Below are positions 12,544 through 19,615 of a DNA stretch of 20,665 bases, in pieces. Source of the stretch: a virus; IMG/VR virus record IMGVR_UViG_3300032285_000277, positions 1-20,665 of that record; one strand, given 5' to 3'. Under the pieces are notes generated by a model that worked only from the letters and a program-made list of their open reading frames with translations, was not told where the DNA came from and made no database searches. Made by a program: the position numbers and the translations under genes. Position 1 is the first letter of the stretch; each line of letters opens with the position of its first letter.

Positions 12544-13581
12544 ATGGAAAACGAAGTTGTCGCACCCGACACGATTGACCCAACTCCACCTGAACCAGAA
12601 ATTAAAGTTGAGCCGACCGAAGTTAAGGTTGAGCCAAAAGCAGAGCCACAAAGTCGTTCTGACGTTATCCGTGAAGCGTTGAAAAAAGACGCAAAAGAGC
12701 CTAGAGAGCCAAAAGCAGAACGCGCTGCTAAATTCCCAACACCAGATAGCAAGCAACCTGCTATCCAAGCTCCTGAAATGCCCAAATCTCTCAAAGTAGA
12801 GATGAAAGCACATTGGGAAAAAGCACCTCCAGAGCTGCGCCAAGCTATTGCTCAACGCGAGGCAGATTTTGAGCGTGGCATTAACACCTATAAAAGCCGT
12901 GATGCCGAGGCCAAGGCAATAACTGAGCTTTTTCAGCCTTATGAGTGGATGTTGCGAAACGAAAACGCAACGCCAGCAACGGCAATTGCTCCACTTCTTC
13001 AGACTGCGGCATTGTTGCGGACGGGTACACCACAACAAAAGTCACAAGCCGTGGCGCAGATGATCTCGCAATTCCAAATTCCGTTAGATCAGGTCGCTGC
13101 ACATTTTGGCGGTCAACCACCCGTCCAAGATAATCATTACAATCAATTAGCGCAACAAGTTCAACAACTGACTCAGCACATCACGCAGAGCCAGTATGAA
13201 GCGCAAAAACAGAATGAAAGCCGAGCACTCTCGGTAATCCAGCAGTTTGCGGCTGACCCCGCAAATGCGCATTTCGAGGCAGTCCAAGACAGAATGTTGT
13301 CGCTTCTCCAAGCACCGCACGTTCTGGGGGACACGGGAAATATGTCTGAACGCGAGAAATTGCAATTGGCATACGACACGGCCATTCGGTTAGACCCAAG
13401 TCTTTCGCAACAGATATTTGCTCAACAGCAACAGTCATTGCAAGCCCAAAGTCAAGCCCAGAGAGCAAAAGCGGCAGCAGTTCAAGTCAAAGGGTCACCA
13501 GGCTCGGTCATGAACGCTGCATTAAACCAAACTGATCGCAGGGCAATCATCGCAAATGCGTTACGCTCTGCGAACTACTAA
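12544..13581 (+). CDS. scaffolding protein
   Basis: The 345-aa protein lies directly before the major capsid gene and has the composition of a capsid scaffold: a charged, Pro/Glu/Lys-rich N-terminus (about 1-60), a helical domain with SLKVEMKAHWEKAPPELRQA (about 81-100) and ITELFQPYEWMLR, then a Gln-rich coiled coil (QLAQQVQQLTQHITQSQYEA and SLQAQSQAQRAKAAAVQ) and a basic tail. The scaffold guides the capsid shell and then leaves. The segment before ELRQAIAQREADFERGI is typical in podovirus-like scaffolds. It ends 12 bases before the capsid start. Confidence 0.75.
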   Translation: MENEVVAPDTIDPTPPEPEIKVEPTEVKVEPKAEPQSRSDVIREALKKDAKEPREPKAERAAKFPTPDSKQPAIQAPEMPKSLKVEMKAHWEKAPPELRQAIAQREADFERGINTYKSRDAEAKAITELFQPYEWMLRNENATPATAIAPLLQTAALLRTGTPQQKSQAVAQMISQFQIPLDQVAAHFGGQPPVQDNHYNQLAQQVQQLTQHITQSQYEAQKQNESRALSVIQQFAADPANAHFEAVQDRMLSLLQAPHVLGDTGNMSEREKLQLAYDTAIRLDPSLSQQIFAQQQQSLQAQSQAQRAKAAAVQVKGSPGSVMNAALNQTDRRAIIANALRSANY

Positions 13582-13592
13582 GGAGAATTCTT

Positions 13593-14573
13593 ATGGCATA
13601 CGCCAATAGTAATTACTCAGACGTTTTGGCCACTACCATTGAGTCGCGTTCCGGCATCGTTGCTGATAACGTGACTAAAAACAATGCGTTGCTGACTCGC
13701 CTGCGTGAGAAAGGCCGTTACAAGCCTTTCACAGGTGGTTCGACTATCTTGCAAGAGTTGTCGTTCCAAGCAAACTCTACCGCCATGTACTATTCGGGCG
13801 CTGAAGTTCTGAACATTTCCCCTGCGGATGTGATCAGCGCGGCTCAGTTCCCAATCAAACAAGCTGCGGTGGCTGTCACCATTAACGGTCTTGAGATGTT
13901 GCAAAACAGCGGTGAAGAACAGATCATTGATTTGTTTGACGCACGTTTGGACGTTGCAGAGGCTTCTATTGAAAACTTGATCTCTACGGGTATCTACTCG
14001 GACGGAACTGGTAACAACGGCAAGCAGATCACAGGTTTGCAGGCGATGGTTGTTGCTTCCCCATCTACGGGTGTGGTCGGCGGCATTGATCGTGCATCTT
14101 GGTCTTTCTGGCAAAACCAGACTTTTGACTTCTCTAGCGACCTCGGCGTGAGCGCAAGCGCATCTAACATTCAGACTGGTTTTAACCGTTTGTATGCCAA
14201 GACTAGCCGTGGTTCTGATGTGGTCGATTTGATCTTGTTGGACAACAACCTCTGGTCATTCTTCATGTCCTCATTGCAGAACATCCAGCGTTTCCCTGGC
14301 TCAAGCAAAATGGCCGAACTCGGCTTCGTTGCTTCGAAGTACATGAACGCAGACGTTGTGCTGGACGGTGGTATTGGTGGCAACATCCCTGCCTCTACAG
14401 GTTACTTCCTTAACACGAAGTACATCTTTTTCCGACCACACGCTAACCGCAACTTCGTACCAATCGGCGATGAGCGCATGAGTACCAACCAAGACGCAAT
14501 TGTGCGCTTGATTGGGTGGGCTGGTAACATGACTGCTTCTGGACTCCAGTTCCAGGGCATTATGACGGAGTAA
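13593..14573 (+). CDS. major capsid protein
   Basis: The 326-aa protein follows the scaffold and has a strong AAGGAG 7 bases before its ATG, as expected for the most abundant virion protein. Features are the N-terminal arm ending in RKNNALLTRLREKG-like VTKNNALLTRLREKG, then TILQELSF, the helix IKQAAVAVTINGLEMLQNSG with EEQIIDLFDARLDVAEASIE (spine helix), and TKYIFFRPHANRNF near the end. This fits the HK97 fold. Codon use is notably cleaner and richer in C-ending codons than in neighbouring genes, as for a highly expressed gene. No cleavage site is evident. Confidence 0.85.
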   Translation: MAYANSNYSDVLATTIESRSGIVADNVTKNNALLTRLREKGRYKPFTGGSTILQELSFQANSTAMYYSGAEVLNISPADVISAAQFPIKQAAVAVTINGLEMLQNSGEEQIIDLFDARLDVAEASIENLISTGIYSDGTGNNGKQITGLQAMVVASPSTGVVGGIDRASWSFWQNQTFDFSSDLGVSASASNIQTGFNRLYAKTSRGSDVVDLILLDNNLWSFFMSSLQNIQRFPGSSKMAELGFVASKYMNADVVLDGGIGGNIPASTGYFLNTKYIFFRPHANRNFVPIGDERMSTNQDAIVRLIGWAGNMTASGLQFQGIMTE

Positions 14574-14578
14574 TAATC

Positions 14579-15112
14579 ATGGCTGATTACATCACCGATG
14601 GCAAAATCGGCATTGACTTGACCGCAACTTATGCGTCAACTTCTGCTGGTTCTACGACCTTGTTTCCCGTTACCCCTGGTACGCGAGTGAACACAAGCAA
14701 TAACGGCGTGTACATTTTTGCTCGCGCTGAGTCCGATATTGCAGCTTATGACGCTGTGATCATGTCCACCTACGGCGATTCAGCGAGCCAAACTCCTGTT
14801 TTGCGAGCTGTACCTGTCACAACGACTAACGCTGCCGCATTGGGCTGGAACATGGTTGGCTTTGCACAAACCGCAATTACTTCTAGCTACTACGGCTGGA
14901 TTGCATTGAACGGCGTGGTTAAGGTCAACTTGTTGATTGCTTGCCAACCTAAAGTTCCTTTGTACACAACCGCCACGGCTGGTAAATTGGACGACACAAC
15001 CGTGTCTGCTGGTTTCATCCAAGGCATTGTGGCAAACACTTCTGCAACCTCTGCATCTGCTCCTTACTGTGTTGTTAACAACGCAGGCCTGATGATGGTT
15101 GGTGCTGGCTAA
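14579..15112 (+). CDS. head decoration or minor head protein
   Basis: This 177-aa protein follows the capsid gene after 5 bases. It is beta-rich and low in charge: YITDGKIGIDL, then PVTPGTRVNTSNNGVYIFARAES, a strand-rich middle with GWNMVGFAQ and YGWIALNGVVKVNLL, and a Gly-rich end LMMVGAG. These proteins are commonly encoded just after the major capsid gene and decorate the shell. The codon bias resembles that of the capsid gene, supporting high expression. It has few Lys and is likely a surface protein. It is followed by a terminator. Confidence 0.6.
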   Translation: MADYITDGKIGIDLTATYASTSAGSTTLFPVTPGTRVNTSNNGVYIFARAESDIAAYDAVIMSTYGDSASQTPVLRAVPVTTTNAAALGWNMVGFAQTAITSSYYGWIALNGVVKVNLLIACQPKVPLYTTATAGKLDDTTVSAGFIQGIVANTSATSASAPYCVVNNAGLMMVGAG

Positions 15113-15120
15113 CGCCTAAT

Positions 15121-15149
15121 CCCTCCTCCTAAAAGCGGGAGGGGTTTTT
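15121..15149 (+). terminator. intrinsic terminator after the head genes; its 3' arm doubles as ribosome binding site
   Basis: CCCTCC (15121-15126) pairs with GGAGGG (15138-15143) around an 11-base loop, followed by five T (15145-15149). GGAGGGG (15138-15144) lies 8 bases before the ATG at 15153 and is at once the best ribosome binding site of the next gene. The stem could lower readthrough or hide that site. Confidence 0.6.
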
Positions 15150-15152
15150 CTA

Positions 15153-16775
15153 ATGACATTTGTTCCTTTAAAAATCGTTGGCAAATGCGTTGCCGATGAC
15201 GAAACATTGTTTCAAAACATGGAGGCTGCGGTAGCGCGTGGTTATCCTCAAATATTGAAACAAGAGCCAATTAAAGATGGCATGATCATGCTGGTCGCAA
15301 GCGGGCCAAGCGTGGCAGGGCAAATAGATGTTATTAGAGAGATGGCTAAAACGTCAAAGATCGTGGCGATCAAAGACGCCCATGATTGGCTAATCTCACA
15401 AGGCGTTATTCCTGACTACGCCCTAGCAATAGACCCACAAGAACACCGAATTTCATTCCATAAGCCCCACAAGGCCGTGGAATACATGATTGCATCTCAA
15501 TGCCACAAGGCCATGTTTGACAACCTTGAAGGGCATAACGTCACTATCTGGCATCCGTATGTTATGAAAGGTCAGGACAGACCTAAAAACACAATGCTGA
15601 TAGGCGGCGGGACTACTTCAGGGCTAAGAGCGATTTCCTTGTTTTACGTTCTTGGATACCGTCAATTTGCTTTGTTTGGGTTTGATTCCTGCAATGACGG
15701 GGACAAACTCAGGGTGAACGGGTCAGGTCTAAAGCCTGGTGACCAGTTAACAGAAATCAGAATTGAGCAAAACGGCGAGACTTTCTATTGCAATGCGTCT
15801 ATGGCCTTGCAAGCTGAACATTTCCAAACTTACTATGACTACCTGCCAGATGCACAGTTTTATGGGTTTGGGCATGGTTTGATTCAAGCAATCATTAAGA
15901 AACGTGAACAGAATGCCGTGGAGCTTCAGGCTGTTATTGACAACATGAAGCAACCTAATGACAGGGTTTCGTTTATCCATTGGGGCGACAAAACCTCAGC
16001 AAGCTGGCGCTATCGAGCCAAGATCGTCAGCGAAGGATGGGCAAGTCTTAACGATTTGACTGCGGACACGCTTATTTTTGCCAAGCCTCAAGCCAATGAA
16101 TTGATGGATATGGCCAAAGCCAAGGCCCGTGGTGCATGGGTTATTGTGGATTTTTGTGATGATCACTTTGATTGGGTGCATTACAAAGAAGCCTTGCGCT
16201 TGGCTGATGCGGTGAGCTGCAACACCGAAGTCATGGCCAAAATCATCAAAGAACACGGGCGGGACGCGACTGTGATTGGTGACCCTTATGAATACCCAGA
16301 AGAAAAACCGCATTGCAATGGGCTAAATCTGTTGTGGTACGGACACGCAGTAAATAAGCACAGTCTGGAGAGGATATTGCCTGATTTGGAGGGATACAAC
16401 CTGCGGGTGGTGTCTAACTTTGGTGGCGCTATTCCTTGGTCGCATGAGACTATGTTGGAAGAATTTGCGAAAGCAGATATTGTCTTGATGCCTGCAACGG
16501 CAGAGTACAAAAGCCCAAACAGGGCAGTCGAGGCGATTCGTCAGGGGTGCTTTGTGGTCAGCGAAAGAGACTTGGGCATTCCAGAAATTTACGTTGGCAA
16601 CATTAAAGAAGGCATTGAATGGACACAGACACAGAACGTCAACCAGCGCATATCCAAGGCGCAGAAATTCGTGACGGAAGAATTCTCGCCAAAAATACTG
16701 ATCGACAAGTGGAAGACACTTACGAAACAGCGTACAACCTTGGATGCGGAAAAAAGAAATGGGACGGTTGGATAA
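15153..16775 (+). CDS. fusion of DUF115 (MptE-like / Maf-type) domain and GT-B glycosyltransferase
   Basis: The 540-aa protein has two parts. The N-terminal part (about 45-190) is a Rossmann-like DUF115 domain as in MptE and motility-associated Maf enzymes: MLVASGPSVAG, IKDAHDWLISQGVIPDY, AIDPQEH, then LIGGGTTSGLRAI and LGYRQFALFGFDS. The C-terminal part (about 270-530) is a GT-B type glycosyltransferase: FIHWGDKTSASWRYR, LLWYGHAVNKHSLERIL, ADIVLMPATAEYKSPNRAVE, with the KSPNR-E donor-binding motif. It probably builds or attaches a sugar to a virion or host structure. ATG 15153 is set by GGAGGGG upstream. Its 3' end overlaps the methyltransferase gene by 157 bases. Confidence 0.75.
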   Translation: MTFVPLKIVGKCVADDETLFQNMEAAVARGYPQILKQEPIKDGMIMLVASGPSVAGQIDVIREMAKTSKIVAIKDAHDWLISQGVIPDYALAIDPQEHRISFHKPHKAVEYMIASQCHKAMFDNLEGHNVTIWHPYVMKGQDRPKNTMLIGGGTTSGLRAISLFYVLGYRQFALFGFDSCNDGDKLRVNGSGLKPGDQLTEIRIEQNGETFYCNASMALQAEHFQTYYDYLPDAQFYGFGHGLIQAIIKKREQNAVELQAVIDNMKQPNDRVSFIHWGDKTSASWRYRAKIVSEGWASLNDLTADTLIFAKPQANELMDMAKAKARGAWVIVDFCDDHFDWVHYKEALRLADAVSCNTEVMAKIIKEHGRDATVIGDPYEYPEEKPHCNGLNLLWYGHAVNKHSLERILPDLEGYNLRVVSNFGGAIPWSHETMLEEFAKADIVLMPATAEYKSPNRAVEAIRQGCFVVSERDLGIPEIYVGNIKEGIEWTQTQNVNQRISKAQKFVTEEFSPKILIDKWKTLTKQRTTLDAEKRNGTVG

Positions 16776-17221
16776 ATGTTGATTTGCATTCCGACATTTC
16801 TGACCTGAAGTGTGACCTGCGAAAGCTAGAAATAGCATCTGATAGCGCCGATGCGGTAGCCGCGATTCATGTTTTAGAGCATTTCTACGAATGGGAAGTG
16901 GCCGATGTGCTTACCGAGTGGAAACGAGTTTTAAAGCCTGGCGGCAAGATGATCTTAGAACTTCCCTGTATGGACAAGGTTTTTGCGTATGTGACTAACT
17001 GCGTGCAAACCAAAGAGCCATTACAGCCTTTTATGACTCTTATGGCGCTTTATGGCGACCCCAAATATAAAAGCGAAGCCATGTGCCACAGATGGGGTTG
17101 GTTTCAGCGTCCCTTGCACGATATGCTAATTTCCGTGGGCATGACAGAAATCAAATTCTGTGAGCCTAACTACCATTTTCCATTTCGAGACATGAGGGTT
17201 GAGTGCTTAAAGGCGTCCTAA
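16619..17221 (+). CDS. SAM-dependent methyltransferase (class I, type 11-like)
   Basis: This 200-aa protein has a clean class I methyltransferase core: NLGCGKKKWDGWINVDL (about 40-56) for SAM binding, ADAVAAIHVLEHFYEWE (about 73-89), then LKPGGKMILELPC. The ATG at 16619 is preceded by AAAGAAGG with a 6-base spacer, so it is favoured although it runs 157 bases out of frame over the previous gene; a GTG at 16709 would remove the first 30 residues, which look less protein-like. The enzyme may methylate a sugar or glycan product of the neighbouring transferases. It overlaps the next gene by 19 bases. Confidence 0.75.
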   Translation: MDTDTERQPAHIQGAEIRDGRILAKNTDRQVEDTYETAYNLGCGKKKWDGWINVDLHSDISDLKCDLRKLEIASDSADAVAAIHVLEHFYEWEVADVLTEWKRVLKPGGKMILELPCMDKVFAYVTNCVQTKEPLQPFMTLMALYGDPKYKSEAMCHRWGWFQRPLHDMLISVGMTEIKFCEPNYHFPFRDMRVECLKAS

Positions 17222-17940
17222 CTAATAAACAGCGGCATGAACAGATGGAGCAATCCATTCACCTGCCATTACTCAAGAAAAAGCCGAAGTTTAATGATCG
17301 TTGGGTGTCGATTGTTTGTTACGGGCCGAGCCTAGCAGACACTTGGAAACACATCAAACGGCCAATAGTGACTGTTTCTGGAGCGCACGATTTTCTGGTA
17401 AGCAAGGGAATCAATCCTGATTGGCACGTTGACTGTGACCCAAGAGAACACAAGGCAAGGATGCTTAAAAAGCCCCAGAAGGCCACAAAGTATCTTTTGG
17501 CATCTGTGTGTCACCCCAGTTATTTTGAGGCTTTAAAGCGGCACAACGTGGCTATATGGCATCTTGTGAACGGGGATGATCTAGAAACTGTGGCGTGGGT
17601 TGCTGAAAATCACCCTGAAGGCATGGAAAGCCTGATTGGTGGCGGTTCGTCTGTTGGAATGCGGGCAATGAATGTCTGTGCTGCCTTGGGTTATCGGAAA
17701 TTCAACATATATGGGATGGATAACTCATTTACGGAACAACGACACGCGGGGGAACACTTGGGAAAAGAGCAAGAAAAGATGATGGTGCAAGCTGGAGAGC
17801 GAATCTTTCAGACTACCAAGCAAATGGTTCAAGCGGCGATTGAGATGGAAAAGTTCTTGGAAACTCAAGACGCTGAGGTTATATTTCACGGTGATGGACT
17901 AATGCAGGAAACTGCCAAAATTCTTAAACAAAGGGCTTGA
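17203..17940 (+). CDS. second DUF115 (MptE-like) domain protein
   Basis: The 245-aa protein is a stand-alone copy of the DUF115 domain in the fusion gene two positions upstream: CYGPSLADTWKHI, SGAHDFLVSKGINPDW, DCDPREHKARML, LASVCHPSYFEALKRHNVAIWH, LIGGGSSVGMRAMN and LGYRKFNIYGMDNS all align with the first copy. The C-terminal part (about 185-245) is a helix bundle. The start is a GTG at 17203 inside the methyltransferase gene, with GAGGG 6 bases before. MptE-like domains bind nucleotide or pterin-type donors; in phages the substrate is unknown. This is most likely a duplicated glycan-biosynthesis enzyme. Confidence 0.7.
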   Translation: MLKGVLTNKQRHEQMEQSIHLPLLKKKPKFNDRWVSIVCYGPSLADTWKHIKRPIVTVSGAHDFLVSKGINPDWHVDCDPREHKARMLKKPQKATKYLLASVCHPSYFEALKRHNVAIWHLVNGDDLETVAWVAENHPEGMESLIGGGSSVGMRAMNVCAALGYRKFNIYGMDNSFTEQRHAGEHLGKEQEKMMVQAGERIFQTTKQMVQAAIEMEKFLETQDAEVIFHGDGLMQETAKILKQRA

Positions 17941-17941
17941 T

Positions 17942-18526
17942 ATGCAACATGATGCAAACTGGACAAATGAGAGCTTTATGGAAGACAACCGAGGCAAGAT
18001 GGCGGTGTTTTTTCATACTGTTCAACGTCAAAACAACTTTAAAACAATTGCTGAAAAGCGGCCAATCTTTGAAGAAAAGATTTTTCTCAAGAAGTTAGTG
18101 CCAGGCGACTCCACTTTGGTGGTTGATCGTCCCATGCGCGAGACTGATATTGATGACTATCCTGTGGAATGGGCACGTTTTCAGCAAAAGAAAGAACAGC
18201 GCGTGGCAGGTACGCCAATTGATGCGTGGGCCATCCTGTCAGACACGCAAAAGGCCGAATTTAAGGCTTTGCACATCTACACGATTGACCAATTTGCCCA
18301 ACTTGCCGACTCTGCTGGCAACAAAATCATGGGTTTTAATGACTTGCGCGACAAGGCCAAGGCATTTATTGCTGCTGCCCAAGACTCGCAAATGTTCGAT
18401 AAAATACGTGCAGAAACAGATGCCAAGCTCGCACAACAAGAAGAAGAAATGGCACAATTGAGAGCATTGGTCAATGAGTTATCTGCCAAAAAAGCAGGCA
18501 GACCCAAAAAAGAAATGGTGGAATAA
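17942..18526 (+). CDS. conserved phage protein with C-terminal coiled coil
   Basis: The 194-aa protein has an N-terminal part with VFFHTVQRQNN, RPIFEEKIFLKKLVPGDSTLVVDRPMRETD (about 40-69) that I recognise as recurrent in phage genes near the head-tail joint, then VEWARFQQKKEQRVAGTPIDAW. A middle helix-hairpin-like stretch (ALHIYTIDQFAQLA, FNDLRDKAKAFI) is followed by a Gln/Glu-rich coiled coil (about 158-182) and a basic AT-hook-like tail AGRPKKE. AAAGGG before ATG supports the start. A joining or DNA-associated role is possible; it is not known. Confidence 0.6.
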   Translation: MQHDANWTNESFMEDNRGKMAVFFHTVQRQNNFKTIAEKRPIFEEKIFLKKLVPGDSTLVVDRPMRETDIDDYPVEWARFQQKKEQRVAGTPIDAWAILSDTQKAEFKALHIYTIDQFAQLADSAGNKIMGFNDLRDKAKAFIAAAQDSQMFDKIRAETDAKLAQQEEEMAQLRALVNELSAKKAGRPKKEMVE

Positions 18527-19444
18527 ATGTCCTACACGCTGCTGGAATTGGTTGATCAGGTATCAGGTGAACTAGGTCTAACCCAACCAGCGGTGGTGGT
18601 AGGTTCTACCAACAATCAGACAATCCAGCTCCTTTCCCTAGCGCAACGCTTGGGCAAGGATTTGGTAAGAGACTTTGAATGGCAGCGTCTGGTTCAGGCT
18701 TACATCTGGCAGACGCAAGCTGCGGTTACCACCACGGGCAACATTACCGCTGGCTCAAAGATCATCACAAACATCCCTAGTACGGCGTCACTTCAGGTCG
18801 GCAACGTCATTACAGGTACGGGCCAGACTCCCTACGCTGAAATTTTGACCATTGATTCAGCTACTCAGGTAACGCTAAACGCGCCTGTGACGACTTCTAC
18901 GGCATCTGTATCTATGACGTTTGCCAAACAAGATTACGACTTGCCAACTGGCTATGACCGAATGATTTCGGACACAAACTGGGATAGAACAGACCATTGG
19001 CGCAATCTTGGAACTAAATCCTCGCAAGATTGGCAGTTCTTGCAGGGCGGCATCATTTCAATTGGCCCACGCGAACGCTATCGGATTTACAACAACAAAT
19101 TCCGCATTTTCCAAGCGTTAACAACTGTCTATAACTTTTCTTTTGAGTACGTTTCTAACCTGTGGGTTTGTGCTTCTGGCTCAGATCAAGGGTCAAAAAA
19201 AGAATTTACGCTTGATTCTGACACCTGTATTTTTCCTGATGACCTGATGATGGCTGGCTTGAAGTTTTACTTCTTGAAAGCTAAAAAACTGGATTACGGG
19301 ATTGAACTAGGTGAATTCACTAGGGCGCTAAGTTACTGCAAAGCTCAAGACGTTCCTGTGTCGGCTATGTCGTTGGCTCCTGTTGGCATGAATCAACTGG
19401 TTGGGCCTTGGTCTGTTCAAGATGGCAACTGGCCTAGCGTTTAA
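18527..19444 (+). CDS. head-tail adaptor / tail tube-type connector protein
   Basis: The 305-aa protein starts with LLELVDQVSGELGL and a helical first part (SLAQRLGKDLVRDFEWQRL), the typical start of connector proteins such as P22 gp4 and T7 gp11-type adaptors. Residues about 66-135 form a beta-rich insert (GNITAGSKIITNIPSTASLQ, QTPYAEILTID, APVTTSTASVSM) seated between the helical first part and YDLPTGYDRMISDTNW. The last part is helical (LMMAGLKFYFLKAKKLDYG). It would link portal and tail. It starts right after the previous stop and is followed by a strong AAGGAG for the next gene. Confidence 0.65.
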   Translation: MSYTLLELVDQVSGELGLTQPAVVVGSTNNQTIQLLSLAQRLGKDLVRDFEWQRLVQAYIWQTQAAVTTTGNITAGSKIITNIPSTASLQVGNVITGTGQTPYAEILTIDSATQVTLNAPVTTSTASVSMTFAKQDYDLPTGYDRMISDTNWDRTDHWRNLGTKSSQDWQFLQGGIISIGPRERYRIYNNKFRIFQALTTVYNFSFEYVSNLWVCASGSDQGSKKEFTLDSDTCIFPDDLMMAGLKFYFLKAKKLDYGIELGEFTRALSYCKAQDVPVSAMSLAPVGMNQLVGPWSVQDGNWPSV

Positions 19445-19453
19445 GGAGATGTT

Positions 19454-19615
19454 ATGAAACTCGATGGTTTGTATGCCAACATTCAGGCAAAGAGAGAAAG
19501 AATAGCCGCAGGGTCAGGCGAGAAAATGCGTAAGCCTGGCACAGAGGGCGCACCTACTGCAAAAGCATTTAGGGAATCTGCTAAGACAGCGAAACCTGAA
19601 AAGAAAAGCAAATAA
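19454..19615 (+). CDS. 53-aa basic phage protein
   Basis: ATG at 19454, preceded by AAGGAG with a 5-base spacer, opens a 53-aa frame ending in TAA (19613-19615). The sequence LDGLYANIQAKRERIAAGSG, then EKMRKPGTEGAPTAKAFRES, with a Lys-rich tail, matches a short protein repeatedly found next to connector and stabilisation genes in phages of similar layout. It is likely a small virion or DNA-associated protein; its function is unknown. The good ribosome binding site makes this a convincing gene. Confidence 0.75.
   Translation: MKLDGLYANIQAKRERIAAGSGEKMRKPGTEGAPTAKAFRESAKTAKPEKKSK

Noticed and set aside
12393-13038. Minus-strand frames of 133 and 173 aa opposite the scaffold gene
   Set aside because: They are shadows of the well-supported scaffold gene, with low-complexity, implausible residue composition.
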